From the NCBI GenBank assembly GCA_013399855.1, contig VXAY01002882.1, positions 259,654 to 323,653 on the forward strand: 64,000 nt of DNA, read 5' to 3'. How positions within the stretch are numbered: position 1 is the first letter of the stretch; each line of letters begins with the position of its first letter. The position numbers and the translations under genes were made by a program. The DNA is from Oxyruncus cristatus (taxonomy: Eukaryota > Chordata > Aves > Passeriformes > Cotingidae). Below, piece by piece: positions 13,001 through 26,614 of the stretch. The notes below the pieces were generated by a model. That model was not told where the DNA came from, made no database searches, and worked only from the letters and a program-made list of their open reading frames with translations.

Positions 13001-15079
13001 TTCATCTTTTGCACATATTGTACAAGCACAAAGATACTCCAGAACCTCAGGATACAGTCATTTGGGTCATGCAGTTATGAGCCACCACTGTTTTCTTGCT
13101 GTGATGAACACACAGAAATGAGTGGTATGCTAAGACACCAGTGGCCCGAGACATGTGAAAGCCATTAGGTCTGGTTTTGGGGCAGAAAACTCTGCTTTGC
13201 ACAGTAATAGGGAGCAGTCCCAGTCCCAAAGTCAGCATTTATGTAGACTGCAAGGTATCTACTTCAGGAAGGCATGGGAGCTGAAGAAGAGACACTTTCA
13301 TGCTAAATTCACATAGTGCTCTTAAACCAGTAAGCGCTTTCTATCTGAATTCCTCTCTGGAGATTTGTAAGCCACTGGAAATGTCAAATCGAAGCAAATT
13401 AGCAACGTCACAATAAGTCTTGGAATTTTCTTCTTAAATATTTATCAGAAATAATACCAAGAAAGTTCTTGAACCATAGATAGCTCAAGTATTAGCTGGG
13501 AAGAGAGACAGATAGATAAAGCAAAACTGATCAATAGCTCTTACGGTTGCTTCACAGTTTCTAAAAATGCTCTTTTGTACTCCATGGTAGTTTTTATGAA
13601 AGAAAAGGATGAAAACAAAAAATAGTTGATTTTATAATGTATTTTGTTTCCAAAATTCTTCCCACACACAAGGAAAGATGCTTTTTTGCTTGAGAAAACA
13701 GCTCAAGCTTACTCAGGGAAGTAATCCTGTGTTTCACTCTGAAAGACTCCAGGCACACTGAAGCAGCACTGGAGTAACGTAAATGCCCAAAATCCATAGC
13801 AGGTTATCCACAGGTAGATTGTCCGTAGTTCCCACTCAAATACAAGGCTCAATTCCGACCTAACTGGTAATGACCCTAAATGCGCTGTTGTGGACAAAAC
13901 GGATACTTTTAGTGAGTCTATTGGGACACCTTCAGCAAATTTCCTCATGAGAATAGAGAAAAATTTTGAATTAATCAAAAATGAATATTTGAATTGTCAG
14001 AAAATCTTCCATTTTGACATGGGGGAAAAATGCAGAAAAAAAATTTCCCAAAATAGGGAGCTAAAACTAAGTGGGCGAAAAAGATTAATAAAATATTTGT
14101 TTCATTAGGAGAATGGGAAATAATATAGCTGGGTAAGTCAACATTAATTCTTTTAACGTGTACAATTTGAAATAATAAATGAGTCAGATAGAAACATTCT
14201 TCATTTCATTCTACCCATTCCTTAATTCCAGTGAAAACAAGCATTCAAATGGATGACAACTAAGCTAAAGCATGTTTAAAACCTTTCATACTTCCACTGC
14301 TCCAAAGAAAAGTGACAATTTTGGGATATCTCCTGGCAGCAAACAAGGACCTGCTGTACACCAAATTAACAGACAGTTTCTTTCAGAAGTTCCTGTATAT
14401 GAAACTGGGACTTCTTGGTAATAAAATTTCTACAAAATTATTTCTGAGTTTTAGCCTGGGAGGAAAAATACCACAGTACAGTAAAAAGGTAGCATCAGAA
14501 ACCAATTTTTGTCACAATGATAGATTGTGACAGAAAGTACCTGAAATGTGACCATTTTACAGCACTTTAGAGATTTGCTGAAAATAGAGACGGACTTTAT
14601 TTCTTGAAGAAAAAATACTTAGACATGACTACTCTATCATTTAAAGTTTTTCTTGTTCGGGCTGCTGAAACACTTGATGGACTGAAGTGAGACTACAGAA
14701 CTATGCAATTTCTTCTGTAAATAGTATATTTTGCTTCTGGATAGAAACATACCCTTTTGGATTCAAATTTTAAAAAATGACTCAAAATCTGAAGTCAAAC
14801 ATATGAGCAAGAATAAATTTGACAGGTTCAATCAGCAAGCACATAATTTTTTTGAAAGTAATGTGTGTCTACTCTTTTATATAATATAAAATACCTTTCT
14901 TCAATGCTTAACAAAATTTCTGTATTATTAAAACCAGGGTGGACCTGCTTGGACTTTATTGGAGAGGAACTTTTTGGAAAGAGAGTCACCTTTGTTTTTC
15001 CCTCCCCCAGCTCCCGTTGGCAGTGGTTTTTGTGCACATCAGTGAAGGAAGGGGAAGTCACAGGGCCAGCCGCAGACAA
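10088..15079. other. Unique sequence, no gene recognised
   Basis: Frames stay below about 130 codons and none has recognisable content. Short direct repeats occur, such as CTGTGAGTT twice near 12798. The last 150 bases become GC-richer and contain a pyrimidine tract ending in CAG at 15011, followed by a GTGAGT at 15081. That apparent donor falls on the edge of the LTR-like block that follows, so I do not read it as an exon. Confidence 0.55.
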
Positions 15080-15572
15080 TGTGAGTCCCATTTGGGAAGA
15101 ACCCTTCTTTCTTTTTTTTCCCCTTCCCGGTGAGGGGGAGGGAAGGGCTCCATGTCGGCTCTCCCAGCACACCAAGGGCCTCCACGTGGCGACCACCAGA
15201 GCCCAACAGCGCCCCCTATCGCCCAACCCCGAGCACTGCAGGCTCTGCACCTCCAGAGATCCAACAGCGCCCCCTGCTGACTGTGGTTAGAATTGCATCA
15301 AAAAGCACAAACTGAACTGTTTATTTTTCATTGAAAGGGATTTTTGGGTATAGGATTATTGTTCGGTTGGGGTTTTGTTTTGTGTTCTTTTGTTGTTCTG
15401 CCAATACACATATATCCTTTAATAAAGGGCTGTTATTTTTCCTTTCTCCACACTTTCTCAATTGGAGCCTCATAATTTTGGATTTACAATTGCTTAGAGG
15501 GAGGAGTTTTTGGTCTTCCTCATAACTCATCCTCCCTAGCAAAACACTTCTGTCTCATTAAACTGAAACACA
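15080..15572 (+). mobile_element. Solo LTR of an avian endogenous retrovirus (probable)
   Basis: This 493-base block begins TGTGAGTC and ends GAAACACA, so it has the TG...CA ends and a four-base terminal inverted repeat (TGTG/CACA) expected of an LTR. GACAA (15075-15079) and GACAT (15573-15577) flank it as a 5-base target duplication with one mismatch. The second half has the layout of bird ERV LTRs: a G/T-rich stretch, a plus-strand AATAAA at 15421-15426, GGGCTGTTATTTTTCC just after it, then a U5-like part with an AATTGGAGCC-type motif and a GGGAGGAG stretch. The first half is GC-rich and carries two CTCF-like motifs. No gag, pol or env sequence is adjacent, so it is a solo LTR. The family is not assigned, and the 5' boundary is less certain than the 3' half. 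Confidence 0.55.
15203..15283 (-). promoter_or_regulatory. Pair of tandem CTCF-like motifs inside the LTR
   Basis: An identical 15-mer (CCAACAGCGCCCCCT) occurs at 15203-15217 and 15261-15275, 58 bases apart. Read on the minus strand, the second copy extends to TCAGCAGGGGGCGCT (plus 15266-15280), which agrees with about 14 of 15 positions of the vertebrate CTCF core CCASYAGRKGGCRSY. The first copy agrees with about 12. Both motifs face the same way. The flanks of the two copies (CCACCAGAG and CCTCCAGAG) also match, so the pair looks like an internal duplication of the LTR. Binding is inferred from motif only. Confidence 0.55.
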
Positions 15573-18500
15573 GACATCAGAGGTAGTACAAAAATCACGG
15601 TGCTGCCCAAAGTTGTATTTTACTTGCAAGTCCATCAAGACAGGATCTGCCAGAAAATGTGGCTACATTTGTCAGTATTAGATCTCATACAGTACACTCT
15701 CTGCTAGCACTTCCGCAACTCCATGGAGCTTTATATGTACTTTTGAAACTACTTGGTTATTTCAGTGCATGTGCCAGTTCTAAGGAAAACACCACCTATT
15801 TTGCGTGCAGTCTGCTTAAGCAATTTTTCCTGCTCAACCTCTCTCTCCAAGACAAAGGCCACCTTCCTGGCTGCCTGCCCACTTGCCTGGGTGGGCAGGG
15901 CTTCCCGCCCTGCTGTGTGAACTGGTGGTAGTGCTGGCACCCTGTGCAATTTCTGGGCCAAGACGAATGAGGTTGATAGTCTACAGTAAACATCCCTTTT
16001 CCTATTGTTATCACGGGCTGTATCACTAAGCACAAGCTGAGCTGCAGATTTCAAAATAACTTGAGGTAAATGCTTCCTGCCACCCCTCTGAATTCGAAAG
16101 AGAGCAAATTTGCAAGCAATATGAAGTGTACAGCTTAACCAACCAAACCCAACAGGGCCATGATACTGGCACCTGCCTCACACAATATGCCATGGTAGTT
16201 ATAAAATTTTTTAGACTTCCATAATAAATAGCATAAAAATAAGAAAGAACTTTAGGTGTGTGTCTCCTTTGTCTTCTTGCTGCTGGCATTTCAGAAGAGA
16301 TATATCTCAGCCAAGTCTACCCGTGTTGTATGCATGCATATTATTTTTGTAGGTCCTCAATGTGTTAGCATTTTAGGAAGAGCTGATAACTTTTTGTCAG
16401 TCATGCTCTTGGCATCACCCCTGTTAGTAGGACTTCTGCCATGATTCATGGGGTTTAATATTCATCTCTCCCCAGGAATAGATGTAGACTGTCAGATTAA
16501 TTTCATTTGCAATTTAAAGTTTACACAAACTTCTTGCCTTTGTTGTTGTTCTCCTGATGTCTGAGTCTCTCCCAAAGCTGGTAATGGTTCCCAAGGCAGA
16601 GGAATGTTGCACTATTTGCAATCAACAGCATATGATAAAGCTCTCCCTGGCACACGCTGATTACCTCCAGCTCCCACAAAAATCAATGTAAGGAAAACTT
16701 ACGCATGTTAAACCCCTTGTTTAAAATGGCCTCAAGAGAAGTTTCAATTACTGTTAAGAGAAACCAAAAAATCCTTGACAAGGAGCACACTAAATTATTT
16801 CCTGGTCCTCAAGCTACTATATGTTTTTCAAGAAAGATTTGTTTTGAAAATCCATTCGAGAGAGACCAAAGGTAGCGAATTATATGTAAACACATATACA
16901 CATTCCCGCAGAAAAAACATTGTAGAGGTCAAGAGCCTACCCTCCATTTTAAGTAAAACATGGTAAAAACCTTGATTTTCCACCAGAACAGCCTGGTTTC
17001 TTACATTTGCTGATCATTCACAATCTCAAATCATGAACACATTTGAGAAGAAATCATATAGTATTCTAGTACTCCATGAAACAACAAATATATTTTTGTA
17101 GGGGTTTTACCAGTTGCTTTTTCACTTCGGTATAAGCCTAGCACATCTGGCTTAAGTACATCATCTTCCTCCAGATGTTTAAAATTGCTTGGAAGAGCCT
17201 TCCCCTAAAATCAGTGCTGTGCTTTCAAATACATTGTCATGATTTTACTTGTTGCCATAGACATAAAAATATTTTTCCAACTCACCCCTTTCTAAGAGTG
17301 ATCCTTACCTGGTAAGTTGACTAGTACAGTAAGAAAATAATCATTAATTGATAAACCATGAAAGATTTTAAAGAATATAGAAGATATAAACAGCTGCCTA
17401 AATAGCAGATAGTAGTATGAGCTTAGGATGCTAAAGAAGACTGTTCCAAGTTCTCATTGTATCATGACTTTTCTGCACTAAAACATGCATTTGACTGTCG
17501 GCATAAAGCAATAGTCATTTATAAAAGATAAATACAGGGTGAACTGTCTTCACCCTTATATCCTACTCGGCATAAAGCAGGTAGTTAACGTTGTACAGTT
17601 GAAAATAAAGAAATACAGACTTTTTTTTCCAGAATAGTGTTGCATATTATCAGAAAAAGCTGTATGAAACTGAAATCCATATAAAATACCCCAATTATCT
17701 ATTATGCAGTAAGATCTACTTGCAGCAACCAGAGTGTATATTTTCCAGAAACATGGTGAACAAGATCAACTGATGTCATTATAGTTTGCTGATTTTACTG
17801 CATTTTAGCCTCCTAAGAGAATAGATAAATAACAGTAAGCAGCAACCACAATTGCAAGGATAGGAGCTGAGACTCAAACTATCACAGCAGTGAAGCATTA
17901 GCAGCTTTATAGGATTATTTTTGTACATTTTAAGTACTTTTGGCTTCCTAGGTATTTTTGCTCAAGAGAATTAAGGACTGTAAAAGATAATAGCTGTTTT
18001 GTTTCTTTGTCACATCTAAAGGTAGTGCTAGTGTTGTTGAGAATGTCCCAAATGTAATTTCAATCGCTGGAAGTGTTGGTGTTGATAATAGAGCGGATGA
18101 CTTTCACGCCAAAATAAAAGCACAAGGTTAGAAACAGTTAGAAAGCACAAAGCTATTCTAACTGTTCAAGTGTGTACCCAAGAAACCAAGAGTTTAAACT
18201 CAAAGAATAAACCACTTGCAAAAACCTAAACCAGAATTCTTGCTGAGTCCTGACAGCTCTTGCAGGTTTGGCTGTTTTTTTTCATTAGAAGAAGTAGTGA
18301 CTTTGGCCCTGAAGTCAAATAAGAAGTCCAGCAAAACAATTCAAGAAGTCCAGGCCTCTCCTGCTCTGACCTCAGCTGTTGGAAGCCAGCCTCCCCGTGA
18401 TTCTTGTAAACTGGGAATCTTATTTCCAGATTCTTCAGTTTACAGGAACTGAACATGTTTGCACTTAAGCTCATCAGTGTAAGATAGCTGGACATACACA

Positions 18501-21500
18501 GGCTGGTCTTTTCAGAAGGAGGAAGCCTTCTGTCAGGTTTTCCACAGGCGCATTATGAAAACGTTAGACATACTTTAGATTATATCATTCTTGTCATCTC
18601 TGTGCAATTGCTTCAAGGCATAAAAATTCCTTCCTCTTCAGGTTCTCACAACACACCTGCTTGGATAAACTTCAATTTCTCGGAGAAAAAAAAATGTTCA
18701 CAGAAACATTTTCCTTTGACCTGGGACTCCGCCTTTTCCCTGAGGCCAACTGGCAAGGCCATATCCTCCTCAACTGTTCAAGTAACGCCCAGTAATCATA
18801 ATTATCAAAGAACTGGTTATTTGGGCTGATGGAGGTCTCTAGTGGAAAATCAGCAGAAACACAAGTTTATCTCTAATATTCAAGATAAGATCAGTTTAAG
18901 AGGAAAAAAAAAGGAAATAAAGCACTTTCCCCTCACCCGTTGAAAGAGGGCAGACAGCAGAAACTTCTAAACAATTTGCTCTGCAAATAAAAAAGAACTG
19001 TTGGAGAACCATCTTCCTGGGCAGGGTGAAGCCTTTGTGGAGCTGAGGTGCAGCTGGGAAGAAGAAACACTCATTGTCATCTTACTCTTGGCAAGAAACG
19101 GTCAAAGAAATATTTCTTTGAAAAAAAGCCAAGAATTTCTGGGTTTGTTTTAAATCAGCAGCTTGTGATCAGTGGCTCTACATTGCTGATCTCAGCTGAT
19201 ATAAAATAATTTCCTTCACTGGAAAAGGTAAAATTATTTTTAGGAAAAAAAGTGAATTAGTTTATCCACATGAGAAATATTATGTAACTGTATAATTACG
19301 ATGAGCTTTTTAGTAATTTTATTAATGGCTAAACTGCTCAGAAGCACCATACAAACATATGCATAACTGACTGTGCTTAAGCATAGCAGTCCCATTTGGG
19401 AACCTCTCTGCCAGCAGCTTCAGGTTTGTCCTACCTTCAAGTCCAAGTAGACATCACAGCAACACAGAAAGTCAGTCCTGTGCTACCACATGCTGAACAG
19501 GTCTTTAGGAGAAAAAGAAGCAAACCACAAACCACACACATCTCTCACCTTGATTTTCTTTTTGGAAAGTCATGTTTTTTATCAAAACTTGCTTATTAAT
19601 AAGAAACAATTACACTGCAATTTACCAGCCATACACATTCACCTGGGAAGTGACAGCTCACTGAAGATAATTCAATTAGGATAGCATGATTCATATTTTG
19701 TATTGTACAAAGAGCAGGGTTCAGAGTATTCGGTAGATCTAGAGAACTCCTCAGCTAGAATCAGCACAACCCACCATCCCTGGGGATGCATAGAAGAGTG
19801 TAACACTTACCACAGGGACCACAGTAGCTTTCATCTCCTGCCTGGTCCAGCATAAGATTTCACACACCTTGACACTGAACATCAAATCATCTTTGAGATC
19901 ACTAAATATTCACTCTGGGACGGTATTATTGTTTTAGAATGGAAGAAGTTAATGCTCATTTAATTATGGATGAAATAAAAGGACCCAGCACGACTGAAAT
20001 TCACATAAATCTGTTCTATAATAAAAAAGAGTACACATGCACATAGTTACATAGTGGAAGTGTTTAATTAAAATAGTCTGAGGAAGGTAAGAAATATTCT
20101 CATATTACACCTACAGTCAGTTATGCACTGAAGAATGGAGGCTGAGGAGTGGGACACTTTTTCTTAACCTCTTCATTCTTTTATGCAAGTCAAAATAATA
20201 CAGTACTGGGTATTTTACTCATGATATGTCACAGGAATTAATGGGATTTCATAGTGGAACAAGGGTGGACAAAAGAGAGTTCATCACTGTGCTGTCAATA
20301 ATTTTTCTTCAAGAGCTTTCCTTGTGCCAAGTTCCTTTCAGTCAGGCTTTTTCCAGTAACAGAAACTGGTCTTGGATGACAGTATGGTTTCCTTGCTCCC
20401 CATGATCCCAAATTTCAGATGAGTATAAACTCTTAAATAGAATCAAGCAAATAATTCACAATGAACAATTTCTCTCTCACTAAATATCTTCTAAGATGTA
20501 CTTTCCTCATTTTACTCAAAAACAGGGTTAAGAAATTTCTAATTGAATTATGTCAGCTTTCAAGCAGTAACTGGAACTCCAGAGTTGTATATTGTTGCTA
20601 CATTGTCAGTGGTCTCTTAAATCATAGGTTTGGGGTTTGTTTTCCAGTCAGAGGAGTAAGCAAAAACTTCGCAGGGAAGAGTTGTGTTTATTTGTTTAAT
20701 AAATACAATCAACAAATAATACTACAAACCCTTCCTCTGTCTGCTCAGGCGTGCTGCATAGCCCAGCTCCCCAGTGTCTCACAGTCCTCCCCAGCTGGCT
20801 GCCACACCCAAATATGCATTGCCTCCCATTGCCTCAGCCATCTGCATTCTCCGAGGGAGAAGGATGCTCAGCAGCATCAGTCTCAACAGGAACGGCCTAC
20901 AACCAGTCATGGCTTTGACTCTGGCCCTCCTGGACTTGGAAGAAGATGACTTCCTATTGCTTGCTTCAGTGAAGGCTTATGCAATACAGCCAGGGGTCTT
21001 CATATTCCTTACAAATTAATGTGAAGGAGCTGTGAGCACAGTTCAGACAAAATCATTATAATTCTGTCTAGGCTTTGTGGCATTGATTTTTCAATATTCC
21101 CACTACTTGAAATAAAAAGTCATTTCAAAAACATCAACTCCATAAAATAATTTAACATGTTCAGCTATCAATGTGTTTACAATACAACTCACATATTAAT
21201 ATTTTACTCCAAGATTCCCTTCAGGAAAGAGACTTAGCTTTAATTTCCTTGTGTCTTAAGGAACTTCAGTTGTATAGTAGTTCTGTGGGCTCTGGATACC
21301 CTCTTTGTAAAGATGAAGTGTTATCTGTCCTTGTATTACCCTACAGACTTCGTTCAGTATATGATGAAGTGTTACTGAACCAACAAAATCACTGCTTTGC
21401 AAAATGCAGTACTTCGAGCTATTACAAGAGCTGCTAAAATCTCTTTTGCACTGTTCATTTTTATTACGAGTACAGATTGGTACAACTCCTGACTTTCAGT

Positions 21501-24332
21501 CTGCTGAACCAAAATGCCTCTTATTTAGTAACAGAAAAGTGTCAATACCCTTCAAAAGGCTGAAAAATAAATAGCAAAAATATTGTTTGTTGTTTCCAAG
21601 TACCTAGGTTAAGAAGCAATTCCTTTTCCAGATATTGAGGGGACCACAGTTAGGACTTGTCTTTAGATACCCACTAGAAAAAGACATTGACAATGAGTTA
21701 ATATTGCTTTTACTAAAGGAATTTTTTTTCCTCCTGGACTGAAATAGCTAGTGACCACACACAGAGCAGGAGAAACCACATCTTTAATAGTCTATAGGAC
21801 TATTACCATTACTAGGACATCAGAAAACCTGAAAATTAAGTGTTCATCTGAGGTTTAAAAAAATAAAAGCCCTGAAATGTGGTTGCCTTCAGTCAGAGGA
21901 CACATGTGAAGGAACCCATAGACCCTAACTCAACCCCAGGCCCCCACTGATTTTCCTTTCTCAGTGCTGCAATTTTTGCAGAGCACTGCTCTTGAAGAAA
22001 AAACAATTAAGATTTTTAGGGCCATCACTCATGCTGCCAGCTCCTGCCATACCAGTGGAAGACATGACTGCCTCCTGAGGCTCACAAGAACCCTGCGCAG
22101 TATCGCTACCTCCAGTCTTCTGCTGATGGAGAGGTTTGTATGTGGGTAGGTGGACCAGGCAAGAATGTCTGCTCAGAATGCCCCAGCTGTTTTTCCTGGT
22201 CACTATGGGAGGCAAGGGAGCAACATATTAACTGTACAGCAGGCTATTGCACTATGCAGGAACATGAGGCAGAAGAGCAGTGATGAGTCACCAGCAGCAG
22301 TGACCCCTTCTGTTAGCAGGGAGCCCCAAAAATCATCTGTGGTCCCAAGGACCATGCGTGCACAGTACCTCAGATGTTCACTGCCTGCTGCTCAGGTATC
22401 TTCGGTGCACAAATTCCACTTCACATTGTCATTAAGCAGATTTTGTCACAGCTGCTAAATCCCTGATCCTGAAGATATAAGCATTTCTTTGCATACTTGT
22501 GGAGAATGAGAAGGAAGTGTTGCAGGGAGATCTATCCTGTTACACAAGCGCTAGGAGCACTCAACCAGGCAGACCCAGGTGCATGACAGAATACCTGCAA
22601 AAGAGGTGAATATCTGCCCTAGACTGATTTTAGCTACACTGATAAAACTCAGGTGAAAATGTGGGTGCAGGAGTTAAGAAACAAAGGAATGTGTTTTGCA
22701 GCATATGTTGCAATTTTGAGCTTCACACAGCAGGAGGAGGGAGAAACATTTGGTAATAGCAAAAGCCCTGAGGACAAAGACATTATACATTAACATCATG
22801 GGAACTATTCAAGACAGCATTCAGTATATGCTAAAGAGTGGCCAACTGGCATACTGTTTCCTTTCATTAATCTGAGGTAATGTTGAAAAAAAGAGTTAAA
22901 CAGAATATGAAAAAAACAACTCTGGGACACAGCCAGAGGCTGGATGGTGGTGAGCAAGCGCGGCATCTGGGACGAGAGGGCAGGGATCCAAGGGTCAGCA
23001 TAGCAAGGACCCATCTGCTCCCAAGAGGTGGTTCACACAGTGAGAACTGGTTTGTGCACTCTGTAGAGTGCTCCAAGCCAAACTGGCTTGGAAAACAGGT
23101 CAGTGCATTTCCACTTAAGTCAGATGACTTTCACTCCCAACGGCAGTGCCAGCATTTTTGTGACCCGTGTCACTGAGGTTACAGTAGGACTTCCCTTCAC
23201 AGCACCACTGCTCACAAACTGTATCCCTACACTAGTTGGGTCTACAACTTCCATGCTGTTAACAGGTGATTGTGTGCATACATGCCTGATTAAACAGCCC
23301 ATAAACTTTTCAGAATCTTGGTATTTGCTATGATTAAAGTCCTATGGAAATCATTATTATAATAGACAATGCATTAAAGGTCTTCTTCTCTCTTCCCCTG
23401 TCTCTGTTCTCTAATATCTTACCTGGAAATAAGTAGAAAAGACTTCTTTGTATAACATTTCTTTATGTTTTAATGAGTGAAGAGTTTCTTTGTGCACAGT
23501 CGTGCTTTTGCCAGGTTCCAAGAGAGGCAAGCGGAGGTGTCATCATCACTGTCAAACTGCAGGCAAAGTTGTCAGGTAGAGCTTGCCAGGACATCTTCTG
23601 AGGTTTTACTGGGAAGCCCTCATGGTGAAGAAAATTGGAAGTGACCTTTGTACAGAATTACTGCACATGCAAGTAGGCTTAGATAGAGAAAAAAGGGAAA
23701 GGTTTCTGTTAGGTTTTACTCGTATTTCAAGCCAAGTAAAGCAACTTCATTTCCCTAAGAAAGTGCTGCCATATGGAGCAGGATAAAAATTTAATTTAGT
23801 CAGCAAGAATTAGTGGCTGTTATAGTAGAAAACATTAGTAGCTATTGCAATACTGCATAGGGATTTGACTTGTTGCAAACATGACTGGTTCCTGTAATAC
23901 TCTACTATTGCAAATTAATAGTTCACTATAAGAAAATAAATGAAGGACAGCCTTAAGAGCAGGAAAGACTCAATGAGCACTAATGAGCTTCAGGACTGTC
24001 TCATCAGGACAGCTTCTTCCCTTGAACTTTTTAATAATTTCTGCTAGTGTCTAAGAGGAAATCTCTTTACCCACCCCTTGCAATGATTTAACGAACATTT
24101 ATCTGTTTTACTTAATTATTAAGACCACTTAATTTTTCTAAGGAAAAAAATCCATGGGCATAAAGGAAAAGCTGTCTATTCTGCTAGTAGAAATTAGGGT
24201 TAAATTTAAATTCTATTAACTTTATTTGACCTTATTTTATTTCTTTCATGACTTATGTGAAGAAGAGAAAAAATGGAGACATATCTTAATATCACACTCA
24301 CAGCTTTTGTTTTCTCACCCTTCTTTACATAC

Positions 24333-24377
24333 AAGCAAACAAATAAAAAGAAAACAAATAAACAATAAATTAAAAAC
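24333..24377 (+). repeat. AAAC/AAAT simple repeat
   Basis: Irregular AAAC, AAAT and AAAG units form a low-complexity A-rich stretch. There is no sign of an associated retro-insert. Confidence 0.7.
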
Positions 24378-24766
24378 TGAAGGCTGAGAGTGATATTTTA
24401 TTTATATTTTCAGAAAGCAGTCTATAGACCACATTTTGATATTTCTTGCACTGCAGGTATAGAAAGAGAGAAAGAGAGGACAGCAGTTATTTGGGATTTG
24501 CTCCATCATTTTCATAATAAAGTAAGTGCCACTGCAGAATTCCTTAGATTTATTACTTTCACGGGAAAATGTGAGGCAGAGTTTAGAGTGCAGCTCAGGG
24601 CCAATGCAAATCACAACATCTTGCCCACAATTTTATTTGCAAAAGTGCCGTTCTACCTCTTTGCATAATTTTCCATGTGGCTCTTCTCACCAGCCAGTGC
24701 GTCTCCAGGAAAGGAGCGCTGCCATCTGCTCAGTAGAGCTGTCTCTGGGATCACCTGCATGTGTCC

Positions 24767-24781
24767 TGCTCCCCCTGGTGC
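24767..24781 (-). promoter_or_regulatory. CTCF-like motif
   Basis: TGCTCCCCCTGGTGC on the plus strand reads GCACCAGGGGGAGCA on the minus strand. That agrees with about 12 of 15 positions of the CTCF core, including the central CCAGGGGG. It lies in a GC-richer patch (about 24670-25130). It is a motif match only. Confidence 0.35.
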
Positions 24782-25862
24782 AACCATGGGGACTGCTCCT
24801 TTGCCTGCTGTCCCTTGTCCTGGCCTTGCTCCTAAACACAGACAGTGGCAGTGCCCAGGTTTCCTTTTAAATTTCCCTTTAAATGCAGAATAGACTCTGC
24901 TCCTACTGTGAGAGGACAATGGGTGGGCTGTTTTTGGAGCAGGGAAAGAGAGCTTATGGTCCCTCAGGACAGAAGTAAGGGCAAGGAAACAGCAAAGGGA
25001 TACAGACCCTGGGACCAAGAGGGAGTAAAGTGATTTCCATGAGGAGAGAAGTTTTCCTCTCACCATATGGGCACCATGAATGGCAGAGGGTTGCTCACCA
25101 CGGAGGGGGTGAAGCTTGATTCTGGCTAGTGAATGTCTGTGTCTGGAAACCCAGACACATTTAGTCTAAAGTGTTTAGTTCTACTGTATACTCCCACGCT
25201 ACTGCATTTCTGTGTGGTCATTTCCCTCCTTTCTTTCATTCATTATATGCCAAAAGTTCTAATCACAAAATAGTGTTCAATTAACCTATACAATTATGAT
25301 TTATTCTTAATGTGGAAAAAGTCAGGTTAAGCAAGGTGTTAAGCAATTTGACTTACTACCAATTCCTCAAGGAACTTGGGCTTTCTTTCTTAGCTCAAAC
25401 ATTGAAATAAACTCTCCCGTTTTCTTGAGTTTATAGTTTCCCAACCTGACAATTTCATCCACACACACTAAAAGGAAAATCTCTTGTAAAATTTCTTATG
25501 CAATATTACTAGGTAAAAAAATGGCCAAAAAATCTTATTACCATTGGGAACACTGCAGAATCTCCTTTTCTAGACCTTGACTTAAGTTTGGTCAGGATGA
25601 GTAAAATGGTCAAATGACTGGAAGTTACCTTCCAGGTATTTGGAAATGAAAGGTGATACATCTGAGAACTTTCTTACAATCAAAAGCAAACACCCACTCA
25701 GTGGATTAAAGGCAGATGAGAGGGAGGCAGAAACATATCTGCAAAAGGTGTCTGATGACACATTTAAAATTTAAATTACAGACAGGTGACTCACTCTAGA
25801 ACGCAAGTAACGCAGCAGGGTTCTGGAAATAAGTAGAAGAATGTGGTTTACACCAAAAAAAA

Positions 25863-26614
25863 NNNNNNNNNNNNNNNNNNNNNNNNNNNNNNNNNNNNNN
25901 NNNNNNNNNNNNNNNNNNNNNNNNNNNNNNNNNNNNNNNNNNNNNNNNNNNNNNNNNNNNNNNNNNNNNNNNNNNNNNNNNNNNNNNNNNNNNNNNNNNN
26001 NNNNNNNNNNNNNNNNNNNNNNNNNNNNNNNNNNNNNNNNNNNNNNNNNNNNNNNNNNNNNNNNNNNNNNNNNNNNNNNNNNNNNNNNNNNNNNNNNNNN
26101 NNNNNNNNNNNNNNNNNNNNNNNNNNNNNNNNNNNNNNNNNNNNNNNNNNNNNNNNNNNNNNNNNNNNNNNNNNNNNNNNNNNNNNNNNNNNNNNNNNNN
26201 NNNNNNNNNNNNNNNNNNNNNNNNNNNNNNNNNNNNNNNNNNNNNNNNNNNNNNNNNNNNNNNNNNNNNNNNNNNNNNNNNNNNNNNNNNNNNNNNNNNN
26301 NNNNNNNNNNNNNNNNNNNNNNNNNNNNNNNNNNNNNNNNNNNNNNNNNNNNNNNNNNNNNNNNNNNNNNNNNNNNNNNNNNNNNNNNNNNNNNNNNNNN
26401 NNNNNNNNNNNNNNNNNNNNNNNNNNNNNNNNNNNNNNNNNNNNNNNNNNNNNNNNNNNNNNNNNNNNNNNNNNNNNNNNNNNNNNNNNNNNNNNNNNNN
26501 NNNNNNNNNNNNNNNNNNNNNNNNNNNNNNNNNNNNNNNNNNNNNNNNNNNNNNNNNNNNNNNNNNNNNNNNNNNNNNNNNNNNNNNNNNNNNNNNNNNN
26601 NNNNNNNNNNNNNN
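25863..26614. other. Assembly gap (752 N)
   Basis: All bases are N. The left edge ends in a run of eight A (25855-25862). Any reading frame drawn through this region is meaningless. The content is unknown; a homopolymer at the edge suggests that assembly failed in a repeat or retro-insert tail. Confidence 0.99.

Larger units (their letters stand above)
15573..25862. other. Unique sequence, no gene recognised
   Basis: The longest frames (162 codons at 20461-20949; 137 codons on the minus strand at 24653-25066) have no recognisable domain and lack supporting splice sites. The latter lies in a GC-richer patch with frames open on both strands. A minus-strand GTAAGT donor at 19805-19810 follows a short open stretch (19811-19914), but its acceptor is weak. 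Apart from an A-rich simple repeat and one CTCF-like motif I see nothing specific. Confidence 0.55.

Noticed and set aside
15012..15080. Exon-like segment with a very good acceptor and a GTGAGT donor
   Set aside because: The donor coincides with the first bases of the LTR-like block (TGTGAGT), so it is more likely a boundary coincidence.
14828..15290. Opposing frames of about 140 codons on both strands
   Set aside because: They overlap the GC-rich first half of an LTR-like block and its flank; open frames on both strands reflect composition.
19811..19914. Minus-strand segment with a good GTAAGT donor and a protein-like frame
   Set aside because: The acceptor side has no pyrimidine tract and the frame is only about 34 codons.
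20461..20949. A 162-codon plus-strand frame
   Set aside because: No domain, no convincing splice sites, and low-complexity Ser/Gln-rich end; consistent with chance.
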